A stretch of 64,000 bases of DNA. It comes from Rothia sp. (in: high G+C Gram-positive bacteria). GTDB lineage: Bacteria > Actinomycetota > Actinomycetes > Actinomycetales > Micrococcaceae. The stretch lies in contig JAUNHE010000006.1 of the NCBI GenBank assembly GCA_030524105.1, forward strand, positions 124,001 through 188,000. Direction: 5' to 3'. Shown in pieces: positions 52,814-62,176 of the stretch. The notes beneath the pieces were generated by a model. That model ran no database searches. It was not told the origin of the DNA and worked only from the letters and a program-made list of their open reading frames with translations. The position numbers were made by a program, and so were the translations under genes. Every line of letters begins with the position of its first letter. The first letter of the stretch is position 1.

Positions 52814-54226
52814 ATGACAAATCTACTTGACTCAACTTCTATCCATCCGCTGGCACAAGAGCTCGGTGAGCTTTTTGTTGCTGCTGGTTTTGAGCTAGCC
52901 CTTGTTGGTGGTCCAGTGAGAGATCTCCTTCTGGGCCAGAATTCAAGCGATCTTGATTTCACGACCAATGCTCATCCGGATCAAACAATTGAACTTGTGC
53001 AGCACTGGGCTGATGCTCTGTGGGAGATTGGTAAAGAGTACGGAACAATAGGGATTCGTAAGCGGAATACGATGATAGAGATAACTACCTATCGTGCTGA
53101 AGCTTATACCGCTGATTCCCGTAAACCTGCCGTAGTATTTGGGACAAGTTTGCAGGAAGATCTTTTTCGGCGGGACTTTACCATCAATGCAATGGCGCTC
53201 CGGCTTCCACAGCTAGCCTTAATTGATCCCTATGGAGGTATTAGAGATCTTAGCTCCGGTCTTATCCAGACACCGGGGAAAGCAGAAGATTCCTTTTCTG
53301 ATGATCCGCTTAGGATGATGCGGGCAGCTCGCTTTGCCGCTCGATTTAATATGGAACTGGCGCCAGAAGTCCTAGCTGCTATGACCCATATGGCCCAAAG
53401 AATTACTGTCATTTCAGCTGAACGGGTACGGGATGAACTGGTAAAGCTTATTAATGCACCCTTCCCGGTAATCGGTATCAATCTAGTTGTTGATAGCGGT
53501 TTAGCGTCCTACATTCTGCCAGAGATCCCTGCCCTACAACTAGAAGTTGATGAGCACCATCGTCACAAGGATGTTTACCAGCATTCTCTGCGGGTACTAG
53601 AGCAGGCAGCAGCTCAGGAGACGGATGCTGCCGGTGCAGTGCCTGGCCCGGATTTTATTTTACGTTTTGCGGCTTTGATGCATGATATTGGCAAACCTGC
53701 AACGCGTAAATTTGAGTCCAACGGTTCGGTAAGCTTTCTGCACCATGATCTAGTAGGTGCCAAACTGGTTAAAAAACGTATGCGGGCTTTACGTTTTGAT
53801 AATGAGACAACAAAGGCCGTTGCCCGCCTTGTTGAGTTGCACATGCGTTTTTACGGCTACGGGGATTCTGGCTGGAGCGATGCGGCAGTTCGGCGTTATG
53901 TGCGTGATGCTGGAGACTTGCTGGAGAGATTACACCGGCTTACTCGTGCAGATGTAACGACCAGAAATAAAAGGAAAGCTCAACGTATTTCACGAGCCTA
54001 TGATGATTTAGAAAATAGAATCGAGCAACTTGCACACCAGGAGGAGTTGGCTGCGTTACGTCCAGAACTTAATGGCGAACAGATTATGGCTTTACTGGAT
54101 ATTCCGCCGGGCCCGGCTGTTGGTAAGGCCTATAAGTACCTCTTGGATTTGCGGCTTGACGAGGGACTTCTAGGTCAGGAGCAAGTTATACTTAGGCTGC
54201 GCCAGTGGGCTGAACAAAATCTATAG
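52814..54226 (+). CDS. pcnA: CCA tRNA nucleotidyltransferase
   Basis: This 470-residue class II nucleotidyltransferase has an active-site segment LVGGPVRDLLLGQNSSDLDFTT, then RRDFTINAMAL and RMMRAARFAARF. A C-terminal HD domain follows (ALMHDIGKPATRKF). The tRNA genes in this window do not encode CCA, so this activity is required. It is divergent from the NUDIX gene. Confidence 0.95.
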   Translation: MTNLLDSTSIHPLAQELGELFVAAGFELALVGGPVRDLLLGQNSSDLDFTTNAHPDQTIELVQHWADALWEIGKEYGTIGIRKRNTMIEITTYRAEAYTADSRKPAVVFGTSLQEDLFRRDFTINAMALRLPQLALIDPYGGIRDLSSGLIQTPGKAEDSFSDDPLRMMRAARFAARFNMELAPEVLAAMTHMAQRITVISAERVRDELVKLINAPFPVIGINLVVDSGLASYILPEIPALQLEVDEHHRHKDVYQHSLRVLEQAAAQETDAAGAVPGPDFILRFAALMHDIGKPATRKFESNGSVSFLHHDLVGAKLVKKRMRALRFDNETTKAVARLVELHMRFYGYGDSGWSDAAVRRYVRDAGDLLERLHRLTRADVTTRNKRKAQRISRAYDDLENRIEQLAHQEELAALRPELNGEQIMALLDIPPGPAVGKAYKYLLDLRLDEGLLGQEQVILRLRQWAEQNL

Positions 54227-54378
54227 ACATGGGAACTTTTTCTTAGCTTTGTATCATTTAATCAATAAAATCCTTGATTTTTATCTTCATACTGAAGAAA
54301 AAATAAATAATTTTGCGTAGGCTTGGTCCTAGTGAGTCACAATGAAAAGATAGACGGTAGCTATGAGGAAATCCCCAT

Positions 54379-55539
54379 ATGATAGAAGTTAAATCCCTCA
54401 GCAAGACCTATGGATCCAAGACCGCTGTTGATGACCTAAGCTTTACTGTTCCAGATGGTAAGGTGACAGGATTTTTAGGTCCTAACGGTGCCGGAAAATC
54501 AACGACTATGCGGTTGATTGTGGGTTTAGAAAAGCCTAGTTCTGGTAAGGCCCTGGTGGATGGAGCAACCTATGTTTCAAAGCCATCGCCGCTGTCGTCC
54601 GTAGGAGTTTTGCTGGATGCAAAAGCCATGCACCCGGGTAGATCGGGACTTAACCATTTACGGTCCCTGGCTTTGACACACGGTATTCCTAAGAAACGTG
54701 TTGATGAAGTTATTGAGATGACAGGCTTGTCAGCTGTATCAAAGAAAAAGGTTAAAGGTTTTTCCCTAGGCATGGGGCAGCGTATGGGTATCGCCGCTGC
54801 TTTACTGGGTGATCCCCAGAACGTTATTTTGGATGAGCCCGTTAACGGTTTGGATCCCGAAGGCGTGATCTGGGTACGAAACTTGGCACGCTACCTGGCC
54901 TCAGAGGGTAAGACAGTTCTTATCTCATCGCACCTGATGAGTGAAATGTCTCAAACCGCAGATGACCTTATTGTTATCGGTCGGGGTCGACTGCTGGCTA
55001 ACTCTTCGATGGATGAGTTCTTAGCTCTTGCCGCCAGTAATGATGTTTTGGTTCGTACCGATGCGCGCGATGTTTTTGATAGGTTGCTTACGGATCGAGG
55101 GATTGCCACCTCTTCCGTGGATACAGATGGTTTACTGGTCAAGGACCTATCTTCCCGAAAGATTGCTCGTATTGCCTTAGAAAGCGGAGTTTTGCTGCAC
55201 GAGATCATACCGCAGCGGGCAACCTTAGAAGACGTTTATATGAACATGACCCGTGATGAGGTTGAATACAATTCTGCTCAGCCAGATACCTTGAGCCCGG
55301 ATATTGACCCTGCAGTCAAATTTTGGCAGGACGAGCGGGCTGACTCAGCAGAGCAGGCACCGTCATCTGAATATATTTCAACAGTTCAGGCTTCTACTAC
55401 TCAATCTTCTTTACCTAAAAAACCGGTGGCCCCGCCAGAGACTGAAAAAAAGAAGACAAACACCAAAGGTTCCTTGTCTAGGTATCGGCGTGATAGCTCC
55501 GCTCCCTGGGCAGATGTCAAACGGAAGGGACGTCGATGA
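54379..55539 (+). CDS. ABC-2 type transporter ATP-binding protein with disordered tail
   Basis: This 386-residue protein has Walker A GPNGAGKSTTMRLI, signature FSLGMGQRMGIAAALLG, Walker B NVILDEPVNGLDPEG and switch His in ISSHLMSEM. Residues beyond about 300 form a Pro/Ser/Lys-rich tail ending in RYRRDSSAPWADVKRKGRR, which is unusual for the family. It pairs with the permease that starts four bases before its stop. The substrate is unknown. Confidence 0.92.
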   Translation: MIEVKSLSKTYGSKTAVDDLSFTVPDGKVTGFLGPNGAGKSTTMRLIVGLEKPSSGKALVDGATYVSKPSPLSSVGVLLDAKAMHPGRSGLNHLRSLALTHGIPKKRVDEVIEMTGLSAVSKKKVKGFSLGMGQRMGIAAALLGDPQNVILDEPVNGLDPEGVIWVRNLARYLASEGKTVLISSHLMSEMSQTADDLIVIGRGRLLANSSMDEFLALAASNDVLVRTDARDVFDRLLTDRGIATSSVDTDGLLVKDLSSRKIARIALESGVLLHEIIPQRATLEDVYMNMTRDEVEYNSAQPDTLSPDIDPAVKFWQDERADSAEQAPSSEYISTVQASTTQSSLPKKPVAPPETEKKKTNTKGSLSRYRRDSSAPWADVKRKGRR

Positions 55540-56438
55540 CAGCTAGCACCCAAGCTGCAGTAGATAAAAAAAGCAGGTCAACTTCTGGTTTTTCTCACAA
55601 AAAACTAAATTTTTTTGGAGTCATCGGCTCTGAGTTTCTTAAATTTCGTACTTTGACAACCAACTGGGTTATGAGCATCATCGTTGTTCTCTTGATGGTT
55701 GGTCTTGCCTTAGCTTTTGCCTCATCATTAAATCTTTACTTGGAGGCGCTCAAGGAGCAAGCTGCAGCTCAGGCTGGTCAAAGAGGCGGCGATTTTGGGG
55801 ACATGACTCTGGATAGCATTAATAACTATGCTCTGCACCTGGGGGCATCGGGAGTATCCCTAGCCAGCATGTTGGTAGGGTCCCTGGCAGTAGTCTTTAT
55901 TGGATCGGAATATGCCACCCGATCTATCCAATCGACTATTACGGCAGTCCCCAAGAGATCTTTGGTTTTTCTAGCAAAGCTTCTAACTCTGTCTTTCTAC
56001 TCTTTTGTGCTGGGTTTTATTTTAGCTGCGGCCTCTTACCGGCTGGGGACTCTTATCTTGGATCAGGAAATCCGTGATTCTGCTCCTTTTGGAGATACGG
56101 TAGTGTATAGCTGGCTGGCTGTGGCAATTTATTTTATGCTGATGGCTTGGATGGGCTTCGGCTTTGGCAGCTTGATTAGGAACAATGCTGGCGGCATAGT
56201 TTGCGTTGTTATTTGTATGTTTATTCTGCCCATCATCCTTGGCTTATTGGGACTCGGTATAGAGTGGATTAAAGATTTTCAACCCTATCTTCCATCAGCT
56301 TTGGGAGATGTTATGACGGGTTTTGAGCAAGGCAGCGATGATATAGGCCAGAAAGAGGCTGGTTTATGGTTTGGCCTCTGGGCTGCTGTTCCTGCTCTTT
56401 TGGGTTACCTGCGCTTCCGATTTACGGATAGTAAGTAG
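55536..56438 (+). CDS. ABC-2 type transporter permease
   Basis: This 300-residue protein has six TM helices, with FGVIGSEFLKFRTLTTNWVMSIIVVLLM at the start and the typical EYATRSIQSTITAVPKRSLVFLAKLL segment after helix 2. It overlaps the ATPase gene by four bases. In other actinomycetes such pairs serve export of peptides or drugs, but nothing here identifies the cargo. Confidence 0.88.
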   Translation: MTASTQAAVDKKSRSTSGFSHKKLNFFGVIGSEFLKFRTLTTNWVMSIIVVLLMVGLALAFASSLNLYLEALKEQAAAQAGQRGGDFGDMTLDSINNYALHLGASGVSLASMLVGSLAVVFIGSEYATRSIQSTITAVPKRSLVFLAKLLTLSFYSFVLGFILAAASYRLGTLILDQEIRDSAPFGDTVVYSWLAVAIYFMLMAWMGFGFGSLIRNNAGGIVCVVICMFILPIILGLLGLGIEWIKDFQPYLPSALGDVMTGFEQGSDDIGQKEAGLWFGLWAAVPALLGYLRFRFTDSK

Positions 56439-56463
56439 CTCTGCCCTATTAAGCTACCGTGTT

Positions 56464-56500
56464 AAAGGAGCTGTCCCCAGGTTTTAGGGACAGCTCCTTT
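56464..56500 (+). terminator. Terminator of the ABC-2 operon
   Basis: The perfect 14-base-pair stem AAAGGAGCTGTCCC / GGGACAGCTCCTTT lies at 56464-56477 with 56487-56500. Confidence 0.8.
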
Positions 56501-56529
56501 GCAGCAAGAATCCTAGGGAATGACGGGGA

Positions 56530-57792
56530 ATGAGAAGCGTGCTTGATGAAGAAGGTCCTCAAGACCATCGAGGTAGCCTTGAGGAGCGGAAGCTGAGCGC
56601 CGGCCCGTCGGACAAGGAAGAAAGTGACGAAAAACCCTGGTGGTCACCGGGTGGTTTAGTGGGTTCTAGGTCATCACGGGCGGTAGGGATACTGACACGG
56701 GCTGAAAAAACATCGGTACAGCGCAGACTGGGACTAGTTGCTTTTTTTCTAATATTTTTTGCGGCAGTATTTGCTTCGGCTGGAAATTATATATTTTTAT
56801 CTCATACCCCAGAGCAGGCCGTGAAAAAATACATGACTGCCTTACAGAACGGTAATTATTTTGCGGCAGTTGATCGCTCAACTTTTGTTAGCCAACCAAA
56901 GGTTCTTTTAAAGAATTCTATGTATCGGGCTGCCCAGCGTCGGGTAGATCATTTTGAGGTTATAGCTGTACAAGAGCAAGGGGATCGTGCAGAGGCTACG
57001 GTGCAGGTTGAGATTGCTGGGGGCAGTCAACAGATTCGCCTCCCTCTTGTCCATGAGCACCGGCCGGGGCTTTACAACGATTTTTGGCGACTTGATGAGG
57101 TACTTCAGATTGATAGTAATCTTCAGGCTCAGCTGCCCTTAGATCGGATAACGGTTAACGGTAGTGCTCTGCGGCTCAAAGAAGCTGCCGCCCAGCAGCA
57201 GGAGGCTAGCTTTAGATGGACCCTTCCCCTACTTCCCGGACAGTACAACTTTTCTCTACCTGAGGACTCTTACTATGCCCTGGTTGCTGGCCAGCAAACC
57301 CTCACTATTGGACTGACTGAGCAACTGCTGCAGCCGGTTACTTTAGAACTGCGTCCTTCCCAAAGGATGTGGCAGGAGACGAACGCTGCAATTGATTCCT
57401 GGCTCAATAGGTGCGCCTCAGCTAAATCCCTTGCCCCAACGGATTGTCCGGGTTCTAAAAAATATGATAATTCCGGTAAAGCCCTAAGTCAGGCTGGAAC
57501 AAGTCAAGCTCGTGTAAGCTCTGGCCCAGCGACTAGCTCAGGAACACAGGCAGGCGCTGACATTAGTAATGTACGCTGGAGCCTTAAAAGCAAGCCTTTC
57601 TTATGGTTGCTGCCCGATCCAAATTCCACCCAAACCTGGCAGTCCAGCAGGTACCAGCCGGCAATTTTTGAACTGAGCTACGAGGTTAACGGCAAGCAAG
57701 AAAAAGAAAATATTGAAGCCTACATTCAGAGTAAGACTGTTTCTACCGGTGATACTGCCAGCATTGCTGTTGGCCTAGGCCAAAAACCTTGA
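56530..57792 (+). CDS. Membrane-anchored extracytoplasmic protein of unknown function
   Basis: This 420-residue protein has a charged cytoplasmic N-terminus (about 65 residues), one TM helix (about 67-90) and then SHTPEQAVKKYMTALQNGNYFAAVD. That stretch resembles the NTF2-like or DUF4878-type start of wall-facing domains. Two beta-rich regions follow. Two cysteines (NRCASAKSLAPTDC) could form a disulfide. No enzyme motif is seen. It precedes the TM2 gene and the rpsF operon on the same strand. Confidence 0.75.
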   Translation: MRSVLDEEGPQDHRGSLEERKLSAGPSDKEESDEKPWWSPGGLVGSRSSRAVGILTRAEKTSVQRRLGLVAFFLIFFAAVFASAGNYIFLSHTPEQAVKKYMTALQNGNYFAAVDRSTFVSQPKVLLKNSMYRAAQRRVDHFEVIAVQEQGDRAEATVQVEIAGGSQQIRLPLVHEHRPGLYNDFWRLDEVLQIDSNLQAQLPLDRITVNGSALRLKEAAAQQQEASFRWTLPLLPGQYNFSLPEDSYYALVAGQQTLTIGLTEQLLQPVTLELRPSQRMWQETNAAIDSWLNRCASAKSLAPTDCPGSKKYDNSGKALSQAGTSQARVSSGPATSSGTQAGADISNVRWSLKSKPFLWLLPDPNSTQTWQSSRYQPAIFELSYEVNGKQEKENIEAYIQSKTVSTGDTASIAVGLGQKP

Positions 57793-57885
57793 TGGGTCAC
57801 GCCCTGTGCGAAAGCTACTTGTGCAAGCAGGATGATCTAGTAGATTGAGGGGTAAACGGTAATTCAGGGCAACAAAGGAGCACCG

Positions 57886-58257
57886 GTGAGTGAGAAGCCG
57901 CAACACTACACCCCGCAGTATATTAATAGCCAAGGGACTAGAAATCCCTTTTCTCCGGGATTTGGCTTAGGCCAACCTGCTGCCGGCCCAACCTATATTA
58001 TTCGGCAAAAATCAATATTGATCTCTTATCTGCTCTGGATCTTCCTTGGGATTTTTGGCCTCCATAAGCTGTATTTGCGTCAGCCGGGAATGTTTATCTT
58101 CTATTTGCTACTGCACGGTCTTGGCTGGCTGACAGCCCCCATCATCATTGGTTACTTGTTCTGGGCTCTTCTGGGGTTGCTGCTAGTCATAGATCTATTT
58201 ACGATTCCCATTCGGGTCAGCTTGATAAACGCACGGGCAAACCGCCGTATTTACTAG
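57886..58257 (+). CDS. TM2 domain protein
   Basis: The protein has 123 residues. After a Gly/Pro-rich N-terminus of about 45 residues comes the TM2 hairpin: SYLLWIFLGIFGLHKLYLRQPGMFIFYLL, a turn, then FWALLGLLLVIDLFTIPIRV. The conserved GxHKFYxG-like turn appears as GLHKLYLRQ. The function of TM2 proteins in bacteria is unknown. The start is GTG with AAAGGAG upstream. Confidence 0.85.
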   Translation: MSEKPQHYTPQYINSQGTRNPFSPGFGLGQPAAGPTYIIRQKSILISYLLWIFLGIFGLHKLYLRQPGMFIFYLLLHGLGWLTAPIIIGYLFWALLGLLLVIDLFTIPIRVSLINARANRRIY

Positions 58258-58366
58258 CTGAATTTTGCCTTATTGCTGTTATTTACCGAAAAACTGCTGT
58301 AGTCTTGTGAAGGTCTGTCTTTGTTACCGTTAGCGGTTAAGGGCAGATCTCACGTAAGAATCTCCT

Positions 58367-58385
58367 GCTATGGAAGGACCATAGC
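58367..58385 (+). promoter_or_regulatory. Hairpin in the rpsF leader, possible S6:S18 autoregulatory element
   Basis: GCTATGG-AAGGA-CCATAGC forms a perfect stem 28 bases before the rpsF start, followed at once by CGCTTAGCC. Many bacteria regulate rpsF operons through an RNA hairpin bound by the S6:S18 pair. The match here is positional, and the conserved CCG-bulge pattern is not clear. Confidence 0.35.
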
Positions 58386-58412
58386 CGCTTAGCCCAGAGG
58401 AGGGATTTAATC

Positions 58413-58718
58413 ATGCGTGCATACGAACTGATGGTTATCCTCAATCCAGAGGTAGAGGACAAGGCTGTAGAGCCGACTCTCGCAAAATTTCTTGAAACTA
58501 TCAGCAAGGGCGGGGGAAGCATAGATAACCTCGATATTTGGGGACGTCGCCGCCTTGCCTACGAAATTCAGAAAAAAAACGAAGGCATTTATGCTGTCGT
58601 TAACTTCAGTTCCACTCCGGAAGTAGCTGCAGAGCTAGATCGTATTCTTAACCTGAATGAATCTGTGATGCGGACTAAGATTATTCGCCCAGAAGATCAG
58701 AAGATTTCTTCCAAGTAA
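58413..58718 (+). CDS. rpsF: 30S ribosomal protein S6
   Basis: This 101-residue protein has the complete S6 pattern: [44 protein letters not shown] and [14 protein letters not shown]. It is the first gene of the rpsF-ssb-rpsR-rplI operon. Confidence 0.98.
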   Translation: MRAYELMVILNPEVEDKAVEPTLAKFLETISKGGGSIDNLDIWGRRRLAYEIQKKNEGIYAVVNFSSTPEVAAELDRILNLNESVMRTKIIRPEDQKISSK

Positions 58719-58806
58719 GAAGGTTGGCAGGTGGAGGGGAAGCAAATTCCTTATACTCCTTACCCAGAATCTAAACGGAACGTGTAAGAAGGACTGGAGA
58801 GTTCAT

Positions 58807-59427
58807 ATGGCTGGCGATACTGTCATCACAGTTGTCGGTAATCTAACGGGAGACCCAGAGCTTCGCTTCACCCCTAACGGTGCGGCAGTAGCTAATTTTA
58901 CGATTGCATCTACCCCGCGCAATTTTGATCGTGCCTCGGGGGAGTGGAAAGAGGGAGAAACCCTCTTTTTACGCGCATCGGTTTGGCGTGAGGCTGCAGA
59001 GAACGTTGCTGAGACCCTGCGTAAAGGCATGCGTGTTATTGCTCAGGGTCGTTTGAAGTCTCGTTCCTACGAAACCAAAGAAGGCGAACGCCGCACTTCA
59101 ATGGAGCTAGAGATAGAAGAAATTGGCCCTTCCCTGCGTTTTGCCTCGGCAAGTGTCAACCGAAATCAGCGTTCCGGCGGAGCTAACTTTGGAGGAGCCC
59201 CTCAACAGGGTGGCTTTAACAATGCTGCCGGAAACTTCGGCTCTCAGCAGCAGGGTCAATATTCTGCTGGTAGCGGGTATAGCAACAACCCCGCAGATTT
59301 CCCTGGTCAGCAACAGCAGAATCCAGCTGCAGCACAGCCTGCACCTAGTTCTGCTGATCCCTGGGGGGCTCAGTCTGGTGGAAACTATGACTGGGGCGCT
59401 GGGGCCGATGACGAACCTCCCTTCTAA
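58807..59427 (+). CDS. ssb: Single-stranded DNA-binding protein
   Basis: This 206-residue protein has an OB fold at residues 1-115 ([57 protein letters not shown]). A Gly/Gln/Asn-rich linker ends in the acidic tip DDEPPF that recruits replication and repair proteins. It sits between rpsF and rpsR as in most bacteria. Confidence 0.98.
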   Translation: MAGDTVITVVGNLTGDPELRFTPNGAAVANFTIASTPRNFDRASGEWKEGETLFLRASVWREAAENVAETLRKGMRVIAQGRLKSRSYETKEGERRTSMELEIEEIGPSLRFASASVNRNQRSGGANFGGAPQQGGFNNAAGNFGSQQQGQYSAGSGYSNNPADFPGQQQQNPAAAQPAPSSADPWGAQSGGNYDWGAGADDEPPF

Positions 59428-59505
59428 AATATTCACATCAATTATATTTATTCAACCCATCCCGCAATTCTATGTGCGGGCTCCCAAAGATTAAGGAGCA
59501 CCACG

Positions 59506-59742
59506 ATGGCTAAGGCAGAGATCCGTAAGCCTAAACCAAAGCAGAATCCTCTTAAGGCTGCTGATGTAACCGTTATCGACTATAAAGATGTTGCGCTTCT
59601 TCGTAAGTTCATCTCAGATCGCGGTAAGATCCGTGCACGTCGTGTTACCGGTGTAACTGTTCAGGAACAGCGCAAGATTGCTCAGGCAATTAAAAATGCT
59701 CGTGAAGTTGCGTTGCTACCTTACTCCGGCGCTGGTCGCTAA
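59506..59742 (+). CDS. rpsR: 30S ribosomal protein S18
   Basis: This 78-residue protein has [49 protein letters not shown], the S18 signature. It lacks the zinc-ribbon cysteines of C+ paralogues, so it is the Cys-free form. Confidence 0.97.
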   Translation: MAKAEIRKPKPKQNPLKAADVTVIDYKDVALLRKFISDRGKIRARRVTGVTVQEQRKIAQAIKNAREVALLPYSGAGR

Positions 59743-59763
59743 AGAGAAGGAGAATAGAAGAGC

Positions 59764-60213
59764 ATGGCAAAAATTATTTTGACCCAGGAAGTATCCGGTC
59801 TAGGCGCAGCTGGCGATGTTGTCACCGTCAAAAATGGTTACGCCCGTAACTATCTGCTACCGCGCGGTTTTGCAGTGAACTGGACCAAGGGTGGCGAACG
59901 TCAGGTTGAATCTATTCGTAAAGCCCGCCTGGCTCGTGCTAAGGCCTCTCTTGAGGAAGCCCAGGCTCAGGCTGAGCGTCTGGCTGATGCTACCATTACC
60001 CTTGCCCATAAGGCAGGTAGCCAGGGCCGCCTGTTTGGCTCCGTTAAGGCTGAGGCTATTGCCGATGCTATTGAGACTGCAGGGTTTGGTTCTGTTGATA
60101 AGCGTGCAATTCACCTTGGTTCTGCGATCCGCTCAACCGGCTTGCATGCTGTGACAGTGCGTCTACACGATGACGTTATTGCCAAGGTAGAGCTTAATAT
60201 TGTTGCTGCCTAA
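59764..60213 (+). CDS. rplI: 50S ribosomal protein L9
   Basis: This 149-residue protein has the N-domain [37 protein letters not shown], a long connecting helix and the C-domain [16 protein letters not shown]. It is the last gene of the operon, before a strong terminator. Confidence 0.98.
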   Translation: MAKIILTQEVSGLGAAGDVVTVKNGYARNYLLPRGFAVNWTKGGERQVESIRKARLARAKASLEEAQAQAERLADATITLAHKAGSQGRLFGSVKAEAIADAIETAGFGSVDKRAIHLGSAIRSTGLHAVTVRLHDDVIAKVELNIVAA

Positions 60214-60242
60214 ATATTTATTAGGTAGTTAAAACTGTCAGG

Positions 60243-60290
60243 GGCCGGCCTCAGCATAAGACTAACACTTATGCTGAGGCCGGCCTTTTG
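60243..60290 (+). terminator. Terminator of the rpsF-rplI operon
   Basis: The perfect 18-base-pair stem lies at 60243-60260 with 60268-60285 (arms begin GGCCGGCCTCAG). TTTT follows. Confidence 0.92.
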
Positions 60291-60334
60291 GTTATTAGTC
60301 AGGCTTTAGTGCTGCTCTTTGGCATACTTATACT

Positions 60335-60664
60335 ATGCCCTCACAAGAAAAGCCCAAGACTGCTCCCCACCCCAGAATGCTTGCCAGTACCCAGATGTTT
60401 CTTGTGGGGTCCATAGCTGAAGTGCTAGCCGTGTTAACCGGCTTGCTGGCTATCTTTGTGAGCCTGGGATCCCCTTCAACAACAATGGCTATCTTTTTGG
60501 TCTGCATCGTGCTGAGCATTATTGCTTCGGCCTTGGCGGGCATTCTGGCTCTTGTAGGTTTACTGCGTTATAGCAGGTTAACCGGGTGGAATATTCTGCT
60601 TCTACTTATTTCGATTGTTTTTAACCCCGCTGTTTGGCTGGGATTGCTAGCTTTAACCGCTTAG
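60335..60664 (+). CDS. Small membrane protein of unknown function, three TM helices
   Basis: This 109-residue protein has a short Pro/Lys-rich N-terminus and hydrophobic helices at about 22-43, 51-78 and 86-107. Helix 2 is Ala/Leu/Ser-rich. No motif is recognised. It is isolated between the rplI terminator and the convergent oxidoreductase gene 22 bases away. Confidence 0.65.
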   Translation: MPSQEKPKTAPHPRMLASTQMFLVGSIAEVLAVLTGLLAIFVSLGSPSTTMAIFLVCIVLSIIASALAGILALVGLLRYSRLTGWNILLLLISIVFNPAVWLGLLALTA

Positions 60665-60686
60665 TTTTAACAGGTATCCGTTAAAA

Positions 60687-61802
60687 CTAGAAGCGTGCCC
60701 GCCAAAGTTGGGGAGCATGGGGGAGCTGGTCTCGGGGGACCCTTAATTCTTGCGCTGCCTGGCTAGCCCAATGGGGGTTTCCTAGGGCAGTGCGGGCAAA
60801 GGAGATAGCGTGGGCTTGATTGGTTCTAAGAATAGTTTCAGCTTGTAGGGCGTTATCAATCATGCCAACCGTTGAAACAAGGATATCCTTTTTGGCTAGG
60901 GAGCGAACAAGGTCTGCGGCCAAGGTTGTTTGGTAGCCAAAACCAATGGGTATGGTCTTGCCGTCTGTTAACCCTCCCGAAGAAACGTCCACCCAGCTAA
61001 GTCCCGATTCTTTGTGCATTTGCTCAATGAGTTTGCTAGATTCGGCAAGATTCCAGCCATGATCAACCCAGTCTGTGCCGCTTATACGAATTCCTAAAAC
61101 CTTATCTTTGGGCCAGCAATCAGCTATAGCATCGCTCACTTGCCGGATAAAACGGGTTCTGTTTTCAAAGGAGCCACCGTATTGATCTTTACGGTTATTG
61201 GTTAGGGGTGAAAGAAATTGATGAATGAGGTAACCGTGGGCGGCATGGATTTGGATAACATCGTAGCCGGCTTGATCTGCTCGTTCTGCAGCAGCTGCAA
61301 AGGCTTGAACAAGCTCTTCAATTTCCTGAGTTTCTAGTTGCCGTGCTGGCTTGAGTTCGGGCAAAACGGGTTGATCTGTTGCAGAGACCGTCTGCCAGCC
61401 GCCCTCATCTGTAGTGAGTGTTCTATTTTCCTCCCCCGGCAACCAGGGTGGAGTTGAAGCTTTAGCGCCGGCATGAGCTAGCTGGATAGCGGCTTTAGCA
61501 CCCAGGGAATGGATAAAGTCTACGATTCGCCGGTGTTCTTTGATCTGCCTGTCTTCCCAGAGACCTAGATCTGCTGGGGAGATGCGCCCTCGAGGTTCAA
61601 CAGCTGTGGCTTCAATGGTGATGAGGGCAAATCCTCCAGCAGCAAAGGCGCCGTAGTGCATAAAATGCCAGTCTTGAGGCATTCCATCGTGCCCGGTTGC
61701 ACTGTACTGACACATGGGTGCAACGATCGTTCGATTTTTAAGGGTTAAACCCTGTCCCTGCCGGGCTGGGAAGGTAATGGCTTCAAATAATTTAGCTGGC
61801 AT
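60687..61802 (-). CDS. Old Yellow Enzyme family NADPH:flavin oxidoreductase (YqjM/NamA-like)
   Basis: This 371-residue TIM-barrel flavoenzyme has the YqjM-type active-site Cys in VAPMCQYSATGHDG, the His pair region IQLAHAGAKA, IHAAHGYLIHQFLSPLTNNRKDQYGGSFENR, and VSTVGMIDNALQAE. It reduces activated C=C bonds of enones, nitroesters and the like; the physiological substrate is uncertain. No adjacent regulator is found. Confidence 0.92.
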   Translation of the reverse strand: MPAKLFEAITFPARQGQGLTLKNRTIVAPMCQYSATGHDGMPQDWHFMHYGAFAAGGFALITIEATAVEPRGRISPADLGLWEDRQIKEHRRIVDFIHSLGAKAAIQLAHAGAKASTPPWLPGEENRTLTTDEGGWQTVSATDQPVLPELKPARQLETQEIEELVQAFAAAAERADQAGYDVIQIHAAHGYLIHQFLSPLTNNRKDQYGGSFENRTRFIRQVSDAIADCWPKDKVLGIRISGTDWVDHGWNLAESSKLIEQMHKESGLSWVDVSSGGLTDGKTIPIGFGYQTTLAADLVRSLAKKDILVSTVGMIDNALQAETILRTNQAHAISFARTALGNPHWASQAAQELRVPRDQLPHAPQLWRARF

Positions 61803-61972
61803 GCGTCTCCTTTTTTACTAGCCTATAACGCCCCTGCTATAAAACACAGCGTGAACTTTAAAAAATGATGTCAGGTCATAAGATTCGTTCATAGAATATT
61901 TTTAAAATGTTCAGATTACTCTCAGGCTTCTCCAATGGATACTAAAGGTCGGTGGTGTTTTATAGTATTTAG

Positions 61973-62116
61973 ATGGTTCGAGAAAGGCTCCAAAGAAGAG
62001 CTCGAAGCATTCTGATAACTAAATAGCCGATGCGAGAATGCTGTATTCGTATCGAGAATGTGTGTGTGATAAAACTAGCGGTGGAGCCAGTATGGGGGCT
62101 TCGCCGCTAGATTTTT
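61973..62116 (+). ncRNA. Candidate structured RNA upstream of glycerate kinase
   Basis: Within the 374-base gap a TATAGT box (61961-61966) precedes about 140 bases with nested complementarity: TTCGAG/CTCGAA (61977-61982 with 62001-62006) and AGCATTCT/AGAATGCT (62006-62013 with 62035-62042). The terminator stem follows. CGAGAATG repeats at 62033-62040 and 62053-62060. No ORF or ribosome site is seen in it. It could be a stand-alone sRNA or a leader that attenuates glxK. No known riboswitch class is recognised. The -35 box is poor. Confidence 0.45.
62075..62116 (+). terminator. Terminator of the RNA candidate before glxK
   Basis: CTAGCGGTGGAGCC (62075-62088) pairs with GGCTTCGCCGCTAG (62097-62110) over 14 pairs, two of them G.U. 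ATTTTT follows. Confidence 0.85.
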
Positions 62117-62176
62117 AAGAGGATAGATTTTAATGAGTCTTGGCATTTGTCTGCTGGGGTGATTCATAATGGAAGA

